NCBI RefSeq assembly: GCF_030611305.1 | Contig: NZ_JAUWQB010000030.1 | Span: forward strand, 1-39,382 | DNA length: 39,382 nt | Source: Desulfobacula sp. | GTDB lineage: Bacteria > Desulfobacterota > Desulfobacteria > Desulfobacterales > Desulfobacteraceae | Direction: 5' to 3' | Shown here: piece by piece, positions 1-8,085 of the stretch | Position numbering within the stretch: the first letter of the stretch is position 1 | Layout: every line of letters starts with the position of its first letter | Program-made: the position numbers and the translations under genes | The notes under the pieces: model-generated | What the model was told of the DNA's origin: nothing | The model's database searches: none | Seen by the model: the letters and a program-made list of their open reading frames with translations, nothing else

Positions 1-126
1 CCCCCATATTTTTTATTAATATCCAGATCATGAAGCCTGTTAACCTTGAAGGCGGTATGCTCCGATAAAAAAAACAGGTGCGCTAAATTTGAAAATAGTA
101 CGTGACCGAGAATTGCTTTTATTTCA

Positions 127-164
127 TTGACAATATTGTTAAAATATGGTTCTCTACTTAGATT
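127..164 (+). promoter_or_regulatory. possible promoter region of carD
   Basis: A perfect TTGACA lies at 127-132 but has no good -10 box at normal spacing. A weaker pair, TTGTTA (136-141) and TAGATT (159-164), has a 17-base spacer. Either could drive the downstream gene, so the exact promoter is uncertain. Bases 1-126 hold no gene I can support. One forward frame is open from the left edge to a TAA at 66-68 and could be the last 21 codons of an upstream gene, but I do not recognise it. Confidence 0.3.
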
Positions 165-199
165 GGGCTAATTGTTTTTAAAAAAAGGTGGGGTATCAA

Positions 200-724
200 A
201 TGGGCGAAAAAACCAAGGTAAAAAAAGTAACATCAACCAAAAAAGAATTTTCCAAAGGCGATCTGGCTGTTTATCCTGCGCACGGTGTTGGCTACATCGA
301 GTCAATTGAAAGAAAGGAGATAAATGGTGACTTCATGAACTTTTACATGATGAAGATCGTGGAAAATGGTATGGTGATCATGATTCCGACTTCCAACGTG
401 GAATCAGTGGGCTTAAGAGATGTTATCCCTGAAACAGAGGTTCCTGAAGTCTACAAGGTTATGCAGGAAAAAGCACAAGGTGCTGATAATCAGACCTGGA
501 ATCGAAGATATAGGGAATATATGGATAAAATTAAAACCGGTTCCATTTATGATGTTGCTGAAGTTTTCAGAGATCTTTTCCAGTTAAAGCTTGAAAAAGA
601 TCTTTCCTTTGGTGAGCGCAAGCTTCTTGATACAGCTCAGAATTTATTGGTTCAAGAGCTGTCTACCGCTAAAGATATTGACGAAAAAGCAATGATGCAG
701 GAGATTGAGAGTCTTTTCGACTAA
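200..724 (+). CDS. carD: CarD/CdnL-family RNA polymerase-binding regulator
   Basis: The 174-residue product has an N-terminal CarD/TRCF-type RNA polymerase interaction domain at about residues 17-80, containing the typical GDLAVYPAHGVGYIESIE stretch. A helical C-terminal half follows, which in this family contacts promoter DNA at the upstream edge of the transcription bubble. Family members bind the RNA polymerase beta subunit and stabilise open complexes, often at rRNA and housekeeping promoters. I chose the ATG at 200 over an in-frame GTG at 188, because that GTG lies inside the AAGGTGGGG ribosome-binding site. The N-terminus is lysine-rich (KTKVKKVTSTKKEF). The gene appears monocistronic, because a strong terminator hairpin follows 25 bases after the stop. 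The family call is firm; the regulated genes cannot be read from the sequence. Confidence 0.9.
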   Translation: MGEKTKVKKVTSTKKEFSKGDLAVYPAHGVGYIESIERKEINGDFMNFYMMKIVENGMVIMIPTSNVESVGLRDVIPETEVPEVYKVMQEKAQGADNQTWNRRYREYMDKIKTGSIYDVAEVFRDLFQLKLEKDLSFGERKLLDTAQNLLVQELSTAKDIDEKAMMQEIESLFD

Positions 725-749
725 TACCCTTTATTATTAAACAAATTTG

Positions 750-787
750 AAAACCGGCGGGCAAAATAAATAGTTCGCCGGTTTTTT
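750..787 (+). terminator. intrinsic terminator after carD
   Basis: AAAACCGGCG (750-759) pairs perfectly with CGCCGGTTTT (776-785) around a 16-base loop, and the T run continues to 787. It ends only five bases before the rluD start codon at 793. Confidence 0.85.
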
Positions 788-792
788 GGTTC

Positions 793-1734
793 ATGAAAGT
801 AAATATTAACATAGATGATGATCAAAAAGATACCCGCCTTGATACGGTCATTTCCGGTTTTTATAAAGCCTGTTCCAGAAGCAGGGCCGCTATTCTGATA
901 AACAACAGCGATATCCTTGTTAATCATAAAAAAAAGAAACCAGGATTTCGGGTAAAATCAGGTGATATCATTACCGGGATTATCCCTGATGCAGACATTT
1001 ATGCTACAGTTTTACCTGAAAAAATTTATCTGGATATTGAATTTGAAGATAATCATATTATTGTTATCAATAAAAAGTCGGGGATGGTGGTCCACCCCGC
1101 ACCGGGAAATATGACCGGAACTCTTGTGAACGCATTATTGTTTCATGAACCAAAAATAAAAGGGGTTGGAGAAGATCGATTTAGATCTGGTATTGTTCAC
1201 AGACTGGATAAAGATACCAGCGGTTTAATGGTTGTTGCTAAAACTCAAAAGGCTTTACATTTTCTGCAAAAAGAATTCAAACAGCGGCGTGTGGAGAAAA
1301 AGTATCTCGCCCTGGTTTCCGGAAATTTTCCTGACGATCAGGGAGAAATCAATCTTCCCATTGGCCGGCATCCGGTGAAAAGAAAAATAATGGCTATAAG
1401 CCATGAAGATGGGAAACCCGCCAGAACATGCTGGAAAGTCAAAAAGCACTTTAAAGCAGCCTGTCTGATTGAGGCACTTTTAAAAACCGGGAGAACCCAT
1501 CAAATCAGGGTGCATTTTTATGCCATTGACCACCCGTTGATTGGAGACCGGATATATCAGCCCAGAAGATACCGCAAAAAAAAGAGTCTGGCTCCCAGGC
1601 AAATGCTTCACTCCTGGCAGCTTGCTTTCAGACATCCTTATTCAGGCCAAAGAATATTTTTTGAAGCTGAGTTGCCCGAAGATTTTTTGCAGACCCAGGC
1701 TTTGCTTGAACCGATTTTATTTAGCTCTCTTTAA
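793..1734 (+). CDS. rluD: RluD-family 23S rRNA pseudouridine synthase
   Basis: This 313-residue protein has an S4-like RNA-binding domain at about residues 15-75 and an RluA/RluD-type pseudouridine synthase domain from about residue 85. The catalytic signature HRLDKDTSG is present, with the predicted catalytic aspartate at residue 139. The downstream KTGRTHQIRVH motif is also typical of the family. RluD converts specific uridines in helix 69 of 23S rRNA to pseudouridine, but related family members modify other sites, so the exact target is inferred. The start has no obvious Shine-Dalgarno sequence, because the carD terminator T-run occupies that position. Its stop overlaps the 3' end of the convergent unknown gene by 14 bases. 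Confidence 0.88.
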   Translation: MKVNINIDDDQKDTRLDTVISGFYKACSRSRAAILINNSDILVNHKKKKPGFRVKSGDIITGIIPDADIYATVLPEKIYLDIEFEDNHIIVINKKSGMVVHPAPGNMTGTLVNALLFHEPKIKGVGEDRFRSGIVHRLDKDTSGLMVVAKTQKALHFLQKEFKQRRVEKKYLALVSGNFPDDQGEINLPIGRHPVKRKIMAISHEDGKPARTCWKVKKHFKAACLIEALLKTGRTHQIRVHFYAIDHPLIGDRIYQPRRYRKKKSLAPRQMLHSWQLAFRHPYSGQRIFFEAELPEDFLQTQALLEPILFSSL

Positions 1735-2815
1735 GTTCTTCAATAAAATCATCGTACATATCTTCAGTATTATATAAAATTATGTCAATTTGTTTAATAT
1801 TTGCAGTCTGCGGGATCTTTTTTTTTGCACTTCTCAATGCATATAAGAACCTATTGCGCTGATCCTGGTCAGGAATGTAAATATCGAACAGGTTAACCAG
1901 TTTTTCAATTATTGCATCTATTTTTGATATTGCCTTTATACGGCAGGCTTTAGTTTTTTCCTGCACAATTAGATCATTGTGGTTACTAACCATTTTCAAT
2001 AATTTTTCTGCTTCCGTGATCAAATCATAAGGAGATGATGATTCTAAAATCTGGATCAACCTGTTAAACCCGGAAAATATTTCTGACCTTTTCTTTATCT
2101 CAGATAAGTTAGCACGAAATTCTTCAATCGATTTAATCAACAACTCCCAGAATTCAACCTGCTTTGTATAAAATTTTGAAATGATTTTTACATCATCAGC
2201 TATTTCAGCAATTTTTTCTTTATTATCATAACAAGAGTAAATCAGTGAATAAGAGTCTTGTTTGGCCAATAATATTTTTAATGATTGCAAATGCTTATTA
2301 ACCTTTTTGCAGCCCGGATAAAATGGTTTTTGAGCAATGGGTTTGAATGAACAAAGGCTGGTTTCCCATTTTTTTAAATCCGATAACAATGAACGGGCAA
2401 AGTCATATTGATCATTGTCATCATTTTTCTTGGATATTTTTTGATAAAAACTTGTGGCATCCTTAAATATTGAATTCTTCACATTTTTGTTTGTAATTAT
2501 TTTCACATTTTTTTTTGGAGATTGGAGTAAAATTTGTTTGGTTTCAAAAGGAGTAATATTTTTACCATCAATTCTAAAATGTATTTTCAATTCTTGCGCA
2601 GACCAGAAAATATATTGAAGCGTATCAATTTCTGCCAAATCATGCACTTCCTTTACATGGGCAACAAATTTATCCAAGACTACCTGTCCGTGGTTTTCAA
2701 ATTGCTCGACGATACAGGAGATTACAAAATTTTGTTCTTTCTGGGTGTTATTATCAAATCCAAATGTCAGCTGTCTGGGACCCAGTATCATTTCTTTTAT
2801 AATTTGTATTTTCAT
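1721..2815 (-). CDS. hypothetical protein, unrecognised, AT-rich
   Basis: A 364-residue protein that I do not recognise. It is lysine-, isoleucine- and asparagine-rich, with long predicted helices in its C-terminal two thirds and no signal peptide, membrane segment or obvious catalytic motif. The ending DMYDDFIEELKES is acidic. The gene is visibly more AT-rich than its neighbours, with many AAA, AAT and ATT codons, which suggests a different origin. It converges with rluD and the two overlap by 14 bases. The start is tentative: the only ribosome-binding match is a weak AGAAAG about 13 bases upstream. An inverted repeat, ATTGAT (2836-2841) with ATCAAT (2852-2857), lies just upstream and may be regulatory. 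The protein could also be the remnant C-terminal part of something larger. Confidence 0.6.
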   Translation of the reverse strand: MKIQIIKEMILGPRQLTFGFDNNTQKEQNFVISCIVEQFENHGQVVLDKFVAHVKEVHDLAEIDTLQYIFWSAQELKIHFRIDGKNITPFETKQILLQSPKKNVKIITNKNVKNSIFKDATSFYQKISKKNDDNDQYDFARSLLSDLKKWETSLCSFKPIAQKPFYPGCKKVNKHLQSLKILLAKQDSYSLIYSCYDNKEKIAEIADDVKIISKFYTKQVEFWELLIKSIEEFRANLSEIKKRSEIFSGFNRLIQILESSSPYDLITEAEKLLKMVSNHNDLIVQEKTKACRIKAISKIDAIIEKLVNLFDIYIPDQDQRNRFLYALRSAKKKIPQTANIKQIDIILYNTEDMYDDFIEELKES

Positions 2816-2913
2816 AATCCGATATCTTTCTAATTATTGATGCTAAAAAGTATCAATGTATACTTAAGATGAATTATGCAGGAGTCAGGTTTCTGTAAAG
2901 AAAAATATTAAGT

Positions 2914-2940
2914 AGGCAAAGGGTGTGATACCCTTCACCT
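2914..2940 (-). terminator. possible terminator after fdhA
   Basis: On the minus strand, GGTGAAGGGT and ACCCTTTGCC form an imperfect stem with a six-base AAGGGT/ACCCTT core and a five-base loop. An interrupted T-rich tract (TTAATATTTTT) follows. It begins 21 bases after the fdhA stop. The weak T tract lowers confidence. Confidence 0.45.
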
Positions 2941-2961
2941 ATTCAATATTGTAATGGAGTT

Positions 2962-5730
2962 TTAAACTGTGCCAGGTTCAATCTTTATGGCACAGACTTT
3001 AAACTCAGGTATTTTTGCTATTGGGTCCAGTTTTGCATTTGTCAGCTCATTGGCTGCAGCTTTGGCAAAATGGAATGGAATAAAAACGGTTCCATCCACT
3101 GCTTTTGAGGATACTTTCAGTTTTGCACTGATTTTACCCCTGCGGGACGACACATCCACCATAGATCCCGTATCAAGGCCGATTTTTTTTGCATCGGTCG
3201 AAGATATTTCCACAAAACATTCAGGTGAGAGCATGTTAAGCCCATCTGTTTTCATGGTCATGGTTCCGGTGTGATAGTGGTATAATACCCTTCCTGTTGT
3301 CAGGATATAGGGATATTGTTCATCCGGCTCTTCAGCCGGCGGGGTATGGTCAATTGCATGGAACATGCCTTTGCCTCTGGTAAATTGAGTGGTATGAAGA
3401 ATGGGAGTTCCTTCATGGGCTTCATCGGGACAGGGCCAGTGGATGCCGATTTTATCGATTCTGTCCCAGGTAATCCCTTTATAGGAAGGCGTGACAGATG
3501 CGATTTCCTTGAAGATGTCCTGGCTGTTTTCATAGGACATCTCATATCCCATTTTTCGGGCAATTTCACAAAGGATTTCCCAGTCCTGCTTTGCTTGGCC
3601 GGGTGCGTCCACTGCTTTCCTGACCCGTTGAACCCGCCGTTCCGTATTACTGAATGTACCGTCTTTTTCAGCAAAACAGGCTGCCGGCAGAACTACATCA
3701 GCTATTGCTGTGGTTTCTGTCTGGAAAATATCCTGAACAACAAAAAAGTCCAGGTTGGCAAGAGCTTTTCGTACATGGTTAAGGTCCGGGTCGGAAACCA
3801 GGGGGTTCTCGCCAATAATAAAGAGTGATTTAAGCTCTCCTTCAAAGGCTTTTTGAATCATTTCCGTCACGGGCAATCCCGGGGTTGCTGACATGCCTGT
3901 TGTGTTCCATACCTTTTCATAATTTTTTCTGGCCTCATCATTGCTGACCAGTTGATATGCGGTAAAAACATTTGGAAGCCCACCCATATCACAGGCGCCC
4001 TGAACATTGTTCTGACCACGCAATGGGTTCACGCCACCACCTGGTTTTCCTAAGTGCCCGCAAAGCATGGAAAGATTGGCAAGGGATTTTACATTGTTCG
4101 TACCACAGGTATGCTGAGTAATTCCCATGCAGTATAAAATAGATGCTACAGAAGCTTTTGCAAACTGCCTTGCAACTTCAATAATGTCGTCTGCCTTGAT
4201 TCCTGTGATATTTTCCACATAGTCGGGTGTATATTTTTCAACTATTTCTTTGAGGGCTTCAAAATTCTCTGTTCGGTCTTCAACAAATTTTTTGTTATGA
4301 AGATTTTCTTTTATGATGACGTGCATCAGGCCGTTGATCCAGGCAATGTCCGTACCGGGAAACTGTCTGAGCCATTTATTGGCATGGTCGGTAAGACCAA
4401 CCCGTCGAGGGTCGATTACATAAAGTTTCTTGCCCTTTAAGACGGCCCGTTTAACAAAACTTGAGAGAACAGGATGATTTTCAGTTGTATTGGAGCCTGT
4501 TACCAGTATCAAGTCAGAAGTTTCAATATCTGCGATTGTGTTGGTCATTGCACCGCTTCCAAATGCTGCAGCCAGACCGGCTACGGTTGAGCTATGTCAC
4601 AGGCGGGCGCAATGGTCTATATTATTTGTTTTCAAAACGGCACGGGTAAATTTCTGGGCAATATAGTTTTCTTCATTGGTGATCCTGGCAGAGGTCAGAA
4701 AACCCTGACTGTCCGGACCGAATTCTTCTTTAATGGAGCCAAGTTTCCGGGCCACAAGATCCAGTGCCTCATCCCATGATGCTTCAACCTGTTTGCCGTC
4801 CTTTTTAATTAAAGGTTTGGTTAACCGTTTGGGAGAAGCAACAAATTCGTATCCAAATCTGCCTTTGACACAAAGACTTGCATTGTTTGGCGGAAGGTCA
4901 ACGTCAGCTCCATCAATCTTAACAATTTTATTGTTCTGGACAAAAAGATCAACCTGGCATCCGACTCCGCAGAAGGCACAAGTGGTTCTAACTTTTTTTG
5001 TATCTGTAAACCTGCCGTCTCTGAAAGCTTTATCCGGCACGAGAGCACCGACAGGGCAGACCTGGATGCATTCACCGCAAAAGACACAGTCAGAATCTTT
5101 TAAAACAGCATCGTTTTTTGCTATGATTTTAAGATCTTTTCCGCTGTAACCGAACTCAATGGCATTGTTTACCTGGATTTCCCGGCAGGCTTTTACACAT
5201 CTTCCGCAAAGGATACACCGTGAAAAATCTCTGATAATAAAAGGATTGGCACGTTCAGTTTCATATTTGCATTCATTTAACGGCATACCGCGTGTTATGA
5301 CCTGATACCGGTAAGCAAGGTCCTGGAGTTCACAATCACCCCAAACCGGGCAAAGATCCTCTTTGCCGTCACTTTTTAGGACAGAAAGTTGAAATGATGT
5401 CCAGTCATTTGTATCAAAATCTCTTATAGCACAATTATGATTACCTGAAGCCAGAAGTTTGCTGATATTCTTCTGACGTGCTTTTATAACCTTTGAAGAT
5501 TCCGTAAAAATGATCATATCTTGTTTGGCTTTTGTTGCACAAGATTCAACCAGATCGGATTCACCCTTTATTTCAACCAGGCATATCTTGCATGTCGTGG
5601 TTGGAATCGTGTTTTTTAAATGGCACAGAGTGGGAATATCAATTTTATTTCGTTGCGCAACTTCAAGAATTGTCTCACCAGGTTCAAAGGTCAACTCATT
5701 TTCGTTTATTGCTATAATATTACGTTCCAT
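2962..5730 (-). CDS. fdhA: selenocysteine-containing formate dehydrogenase, NuoG-like (TGA read as Sec378)
   Basis: The coding region is interrupted by one in-frame TGA (4597-4599), which I read as selenocysteine; the product is then 922 residues. The surrounding residues DHCARL-U-HSSTVAG match the active site of Sec formate dehydrogenases. Domains in order are a 2Fe-2S ferredoxin (Cys36, 47, 50, 64), a NuoG-type His/Cys cluster (His98, Cys100, Cys127, Cys133), two 4Fe-4S sites (Cys172/175/178/182 and Cys215/218/221/225), and the molybdopterin oxidoreductase domain with its own 4Fe-4S site (Cys251/254/258/287) and Sec378. The enzyme interconverts formate and CO2 using Mo or W bis-MGD. This architecture resembles cytoplasmic NAD(P)- or ferredoxin-linked enzymes, and no Tat signal is visible. 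No other formate dehydrogenase subunit lies beside it. The gene is divergent from the RnfB/GltD fusion, a possible electron partner (inference). Confidence 0.93.
4568..4599 (-). promoter_or_regulatory. bacterial SECIS element of fdhA, with the Sec TGA
   Basis: The Sec codon TGA is at 4597-4599 on the minus strand. After 18 bases comes a perfect six-base stem, GTAGCC/GGCTGC (4579-4584 with 4568-4573, one G-U pair), closing a GGUCU loop (4574-4578). The loop sequence and the 18-base distance match the E. coli fdhF SECIS as I remember it. SelB would bind this apical loop to deliver Sec-tRNA. Confidence 0.92.
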
Positions 5731-5852
5731 GATTATTTTCCCGGATATGATTTTATAGTTATTTCACCAATTTGCCCTGACAACGAATAATTTTGTACAC
5801 TGTCGGCCAATTAATGTCAATGTAGCAAATAAAATAAATTTTATTGATATTA

Positions 5853-5882
5853 TTGACTTTTCATTTTTCAAGTGTTTATACA
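5853..5882 (+). promoter_or_regulatory. sigma70-type promoter of the RnfB/GltD fusion gene
   Basis: TTGACT (5853-5858) and TATACA (5877-5882) are separated by 18 bases. A TAAGGA ribosome-binding site (5931-5936) follows, seven bases before the ATG at 5944. The promoter lies in the 213-base spacer between divergent fdhA and the fusion gene, so regulation of the two could be linked. Confidence 0.55.
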
Positions 5883-5943
5883 GTAGTGGATTATTTAATA
5901 TTAAAATGAGTAAACAAGAAATACAAACCGTAAGGATATATTC

Positions 5944-8010
5944 ATGTTTCAATCTATTTTAATGATGGGCGGACTTGGTGTTGCAATCGGTACTGTATTA
6001 GTGATTGCTTCAAAAACTTTTTATGTATACGAAGATCCAAAGGTTGTCGCCATTGACGATGTTCTGCCGGGAGCCAATTGCGGCGGGTGCGGGTTTCCAG
6101 GGTGTAATGCCAATGCAGAAGCCATTGTAAAGGGAGTTCAAGATGTGAATTCCTGTGTGGCTGCCGGGGATGATGTGGCCATGGCTATTGCAGGGATTAT
6201 GGGTGTATCTGTTTCGGATAAGGAACCTGAATTTGCAGGACCCGGATGCTACTATGGCAAAGATGATGCAGATATGGAATATAAATATCTTGGTGTGACC
6301 GATTGCAGGGCAGCCGCGTTGTTGTTCGGAGGAATGAAGGTCTGCAGGATCGGGTGCCTGGGACTTGGGACCTGTGTAAAAGCGTGTATGTTTGGTGCTT
6401 TGTCCATAGGCAGTGATGGTTTACCTAAGGTTGATCAGAAAAAATGTACGGGGTGCGGAGCCTGTGAAAGGGTCTGCCCCAAAAATATTATCCGGCTCAC
6501 ATCCGTGACCCGGAGGATTATGAGAGAATATACAAAGGAAGAGTGTATTACCCCATGTCAGAGGGCCTGTCCTACGGGTATAGATATTAAAGAATATATC
6601 CGGCTGATCAAAGAAGGGGATTATGAGGGATCTGTCAAAGTAATAAAGGAAAGAAATCCTTTCCCAACTGTTATTTCAAGGATTTGCCCGGCTCCATGTG
6701 AGTTTAAATGCAGAAGACTTATGCAAGACGAATCGGTTGCCATAAATCATTTAAAACGGTTTGTCTGTGATTATGAAATGAATCAGAACAAGCGGGTAAT
6801 GCCTTATAAAGCACCGGCAACAGGGAAAAAAGTTGCGGTCATTGGCGGTGGTGTTGAAGGATTGTCATCCGCATTTTTCACCGCAAGACTCGGGCATGAC
6901 CCAACGATTTTTGAAGCGACTGATTCTTTGGGCGGTATTCTTCGTAAGGCCATTGACAGGGAAAGATTGTCCATGGATGTGCTTGACTGGGATATTGAGG
7001 GTGTGAAAGAAATGGGTGTAAGTATCCACACAAATGCCAAGGCTGGTATGGATTTTACCATTGAAGGGCTTTTAAAAGATAATTTTGATGCCGTTTTTAC
7101 CGCTACCGGCGGTTGGGATTCCAGGCTTGCAAGGGGAGATATTGATCGGGCGGCAACGGTTTTCCCCGGGGCATATCTTTTGATCGATCTTTTAAGAAGT
7201 AAATCAGATAAGAATATCAGTGTACCATCAGGAAAAAACGTCGTGATTGCAGGCGGTGGCATCAGCGTACCGGATGCCGTTGATATTTTAAAAGAAAACG
7301 GATCAAAGAAAATAACCGTTATTTCAAGAAAATACCCGGATGATTCTTCTTTTGACTCGGAAGCCATTGATAAGTTGTCCAATGCCGGCGCAACCATTAT
7401 TTATAATGCCGGGGTCACCAAAGTAACCGGTGAAGACGGACAGTTAAAAGCAATTGAATGTGTAGAACTTGATACAGGCGTGAAACATGTTATTGATACA
7501 GATATGCTGATCATAGGTTCAGGAAGATTTCCGGAGCTTGTGTTTATGCCTGTAAGAAATGAGGAACAGGAACAGGAAGAGGAAGAGGAAGAGGAGGATA
7601 CAGCAAATAACGGGCCGTTAGTTTGGGAAGGTGTTGAACTGCAGAAAAAACCGGATGCAAACAGAGAACTGGGGTTGCTTTCAAATCAAGATGTCATCAG
7701 TGAGTATTCTTCTGCTGTGGCAGCTATCAATGGCGGTAGAAAAGCTGCTGCTGCAATTCATAACCTGATGTATGGAATTGAGTTCCAGGAGTCTTCCAAA
7801 TTTATAACGGAACAATCCGTGCTTCAGGATGTTGCATTGTTGAACAATGTTGATATTGTTCCAAAAAACATTATGGAATTGAGCAAAATCGAAAAAGGGT
7901 CTACAGATAAATTTTCAACGGGCTTTTCAATAGAGGAAGCACAGGCTGAAGCGAACAGGTGCTTAAGATGCGGTCTTGTCTGTTATGAAAAATCCAAGGC
8001 AGCCGGATAA
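5944..8010 (+). CDS. rnfB: RnfB-like ferredoxin fused to GltD-type FAD/NAD(P) oxidoreductase
   Basis: A 688-residue fusion. Residues 1-24 form a membrane anchor like that of RnfB. An RnfB Fe-S domain follows with Cys46, 49, 54 and 71 (CGGCGFPGC), then two ferredoxin sites (Cys134/138/144/148 and Cys168/171/174/178). From about residue 200 the protein resembles the small subunit of glutamate synthase. It has an N-terminal Fe-S domain (Cys201/205/209 and Cys248/252/256), an FAD Rossmann motif GGGVEG near 301, and a second nucleotide-binding motif GGGISVPDA near 432. The tail ends in RCLRCGLVC. Rnf complexes couple ferredoxin:NAD oxidoreduction to ion pumping, and RnfB is the likely ferredoxin entry point. 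No rnfC, D, G, E or A lies in this window, so it may act alone or with a distant complex. The usual FAGGD motif is altered to LLSNQD, and an acidic repeat tract interrupts the flavin domain. Confidence 0.85.
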   Translation: MFQSILMMGGLGVAIGTVLVIASKTFYVYEDPKVVAIDDVLPGANCGGCGFPGCNANAEAIVKGVQDVNSCVAAGDDVAMAIAGIMGVSVSDKEPEFAGPGCYYGKDDADMEYKYLGVTDCRAAALLFGGMKVCRIGCLGLGTCVKACMFGALSIGSDGLPKVDQKKCTGCGACERVCPKNIIRLTSVTRRIMREYTKEECITPCQRACPTGIDIKEYIRLIKEGDYEGSVKVIKERNPFPTVISRICPAPCEFKCRRLMQDESVAINHLKRFVCDYEMNQNKRVMPYKAPATGKKVAVIGGGVEGLSSAFFTARLGHDPTIFEATDSLGGILRKAIDRERLSMDVLDWDIEGVKEMGVSIHTNAKAGMDFTIEGLLKDNFDAVFTATGGWDSRLARGDIDRAATVFPGAYLLIDLLRSKSDKNISVPSGKNVVIAGGGISVPDAVDILKENGSKKITVISRKYPDDSSFDSEAIDKLSNAGATIIYNAGVTKVTGEDGQLKAIECVELDTGVKHVIDTDMLIIGSGRFPELVFMPVRNEEQEQEEEEEEEDTANNGPLVWEGVELQKKPDANRELGLLSNQDVISEYSSAVAAINGGRKAAAAIHNLMYGIEFQESSKFITEQSVLQDVALLNNVDIVPKNIMELSKIEKGSTDKFSTGFSIEEAQAEANRCLRCGLVCYEKSKAAG
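7561..7599 (+). repeat. in-frame hexanucleotide repeat encoding a poly-Glu tract
   Basis: Repeats of GAACAG (twice) and GAAGAG (three times), flanked by related GAG codons, encode residues 540-552 (NEEQEQEEEEEEED context) inside the flavoprotein domain of the RnfB fusion. The six-base unit keeps the frame, so copy-number change would lengthen or shorten an acidic loop without breaking the protein. Confidence 0.75.
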
Positions 8011-8039
8011 GATAAAGTTAAGATTAAACGTAAAAAATA

Positions 8040-8080
8040 AAGGGCCCGGGATAAATTTTCATCCCAGGCCCTTGTTTTTT
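8040..8080. terminator. bidirectional intrinsic terminator
   Basis: AAGGGCCCGGGAT (8040-8052) pairs with ATCCCAGGCCCTT (8061-8073), with one C-A mismatch, around an eight-base loop. A T run (8075-8080) follows on the plus strand, and TATTTTTTA follows on the minus strand. It sits between the convergent RnfB fusion gene and ppaC and can serve both. Confidence 0.9.
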
Positions 8081-8085
8081 ATTGC

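Noticed and set aside
4597-4599. Frame interruption in fdhA as a pseudogene
   Set aside because: The TGA is exactly at the Sec active-site position and has a matching SECIS hairpin.
2969-5758. Several plus-strand open frames (e.g. 3316-3828, 4733-5149, 5510-5758) antisense to fdhA
   Set aside because: They are mirror frames of a strongly conserved coding region, lack ribosome-binding sites, and resemble no protein family.
5764-5952. 62-codon minus-strand frame in the fdhA/RnfB-fusion spacer, with hydrophobic segments
   Set aside because: It covers the AT-rich divergent promoter region and overlaps the start of the fusion gene; hydrophobicity arises easily from AT-rich DNA. No ribosome-binding site supports it.
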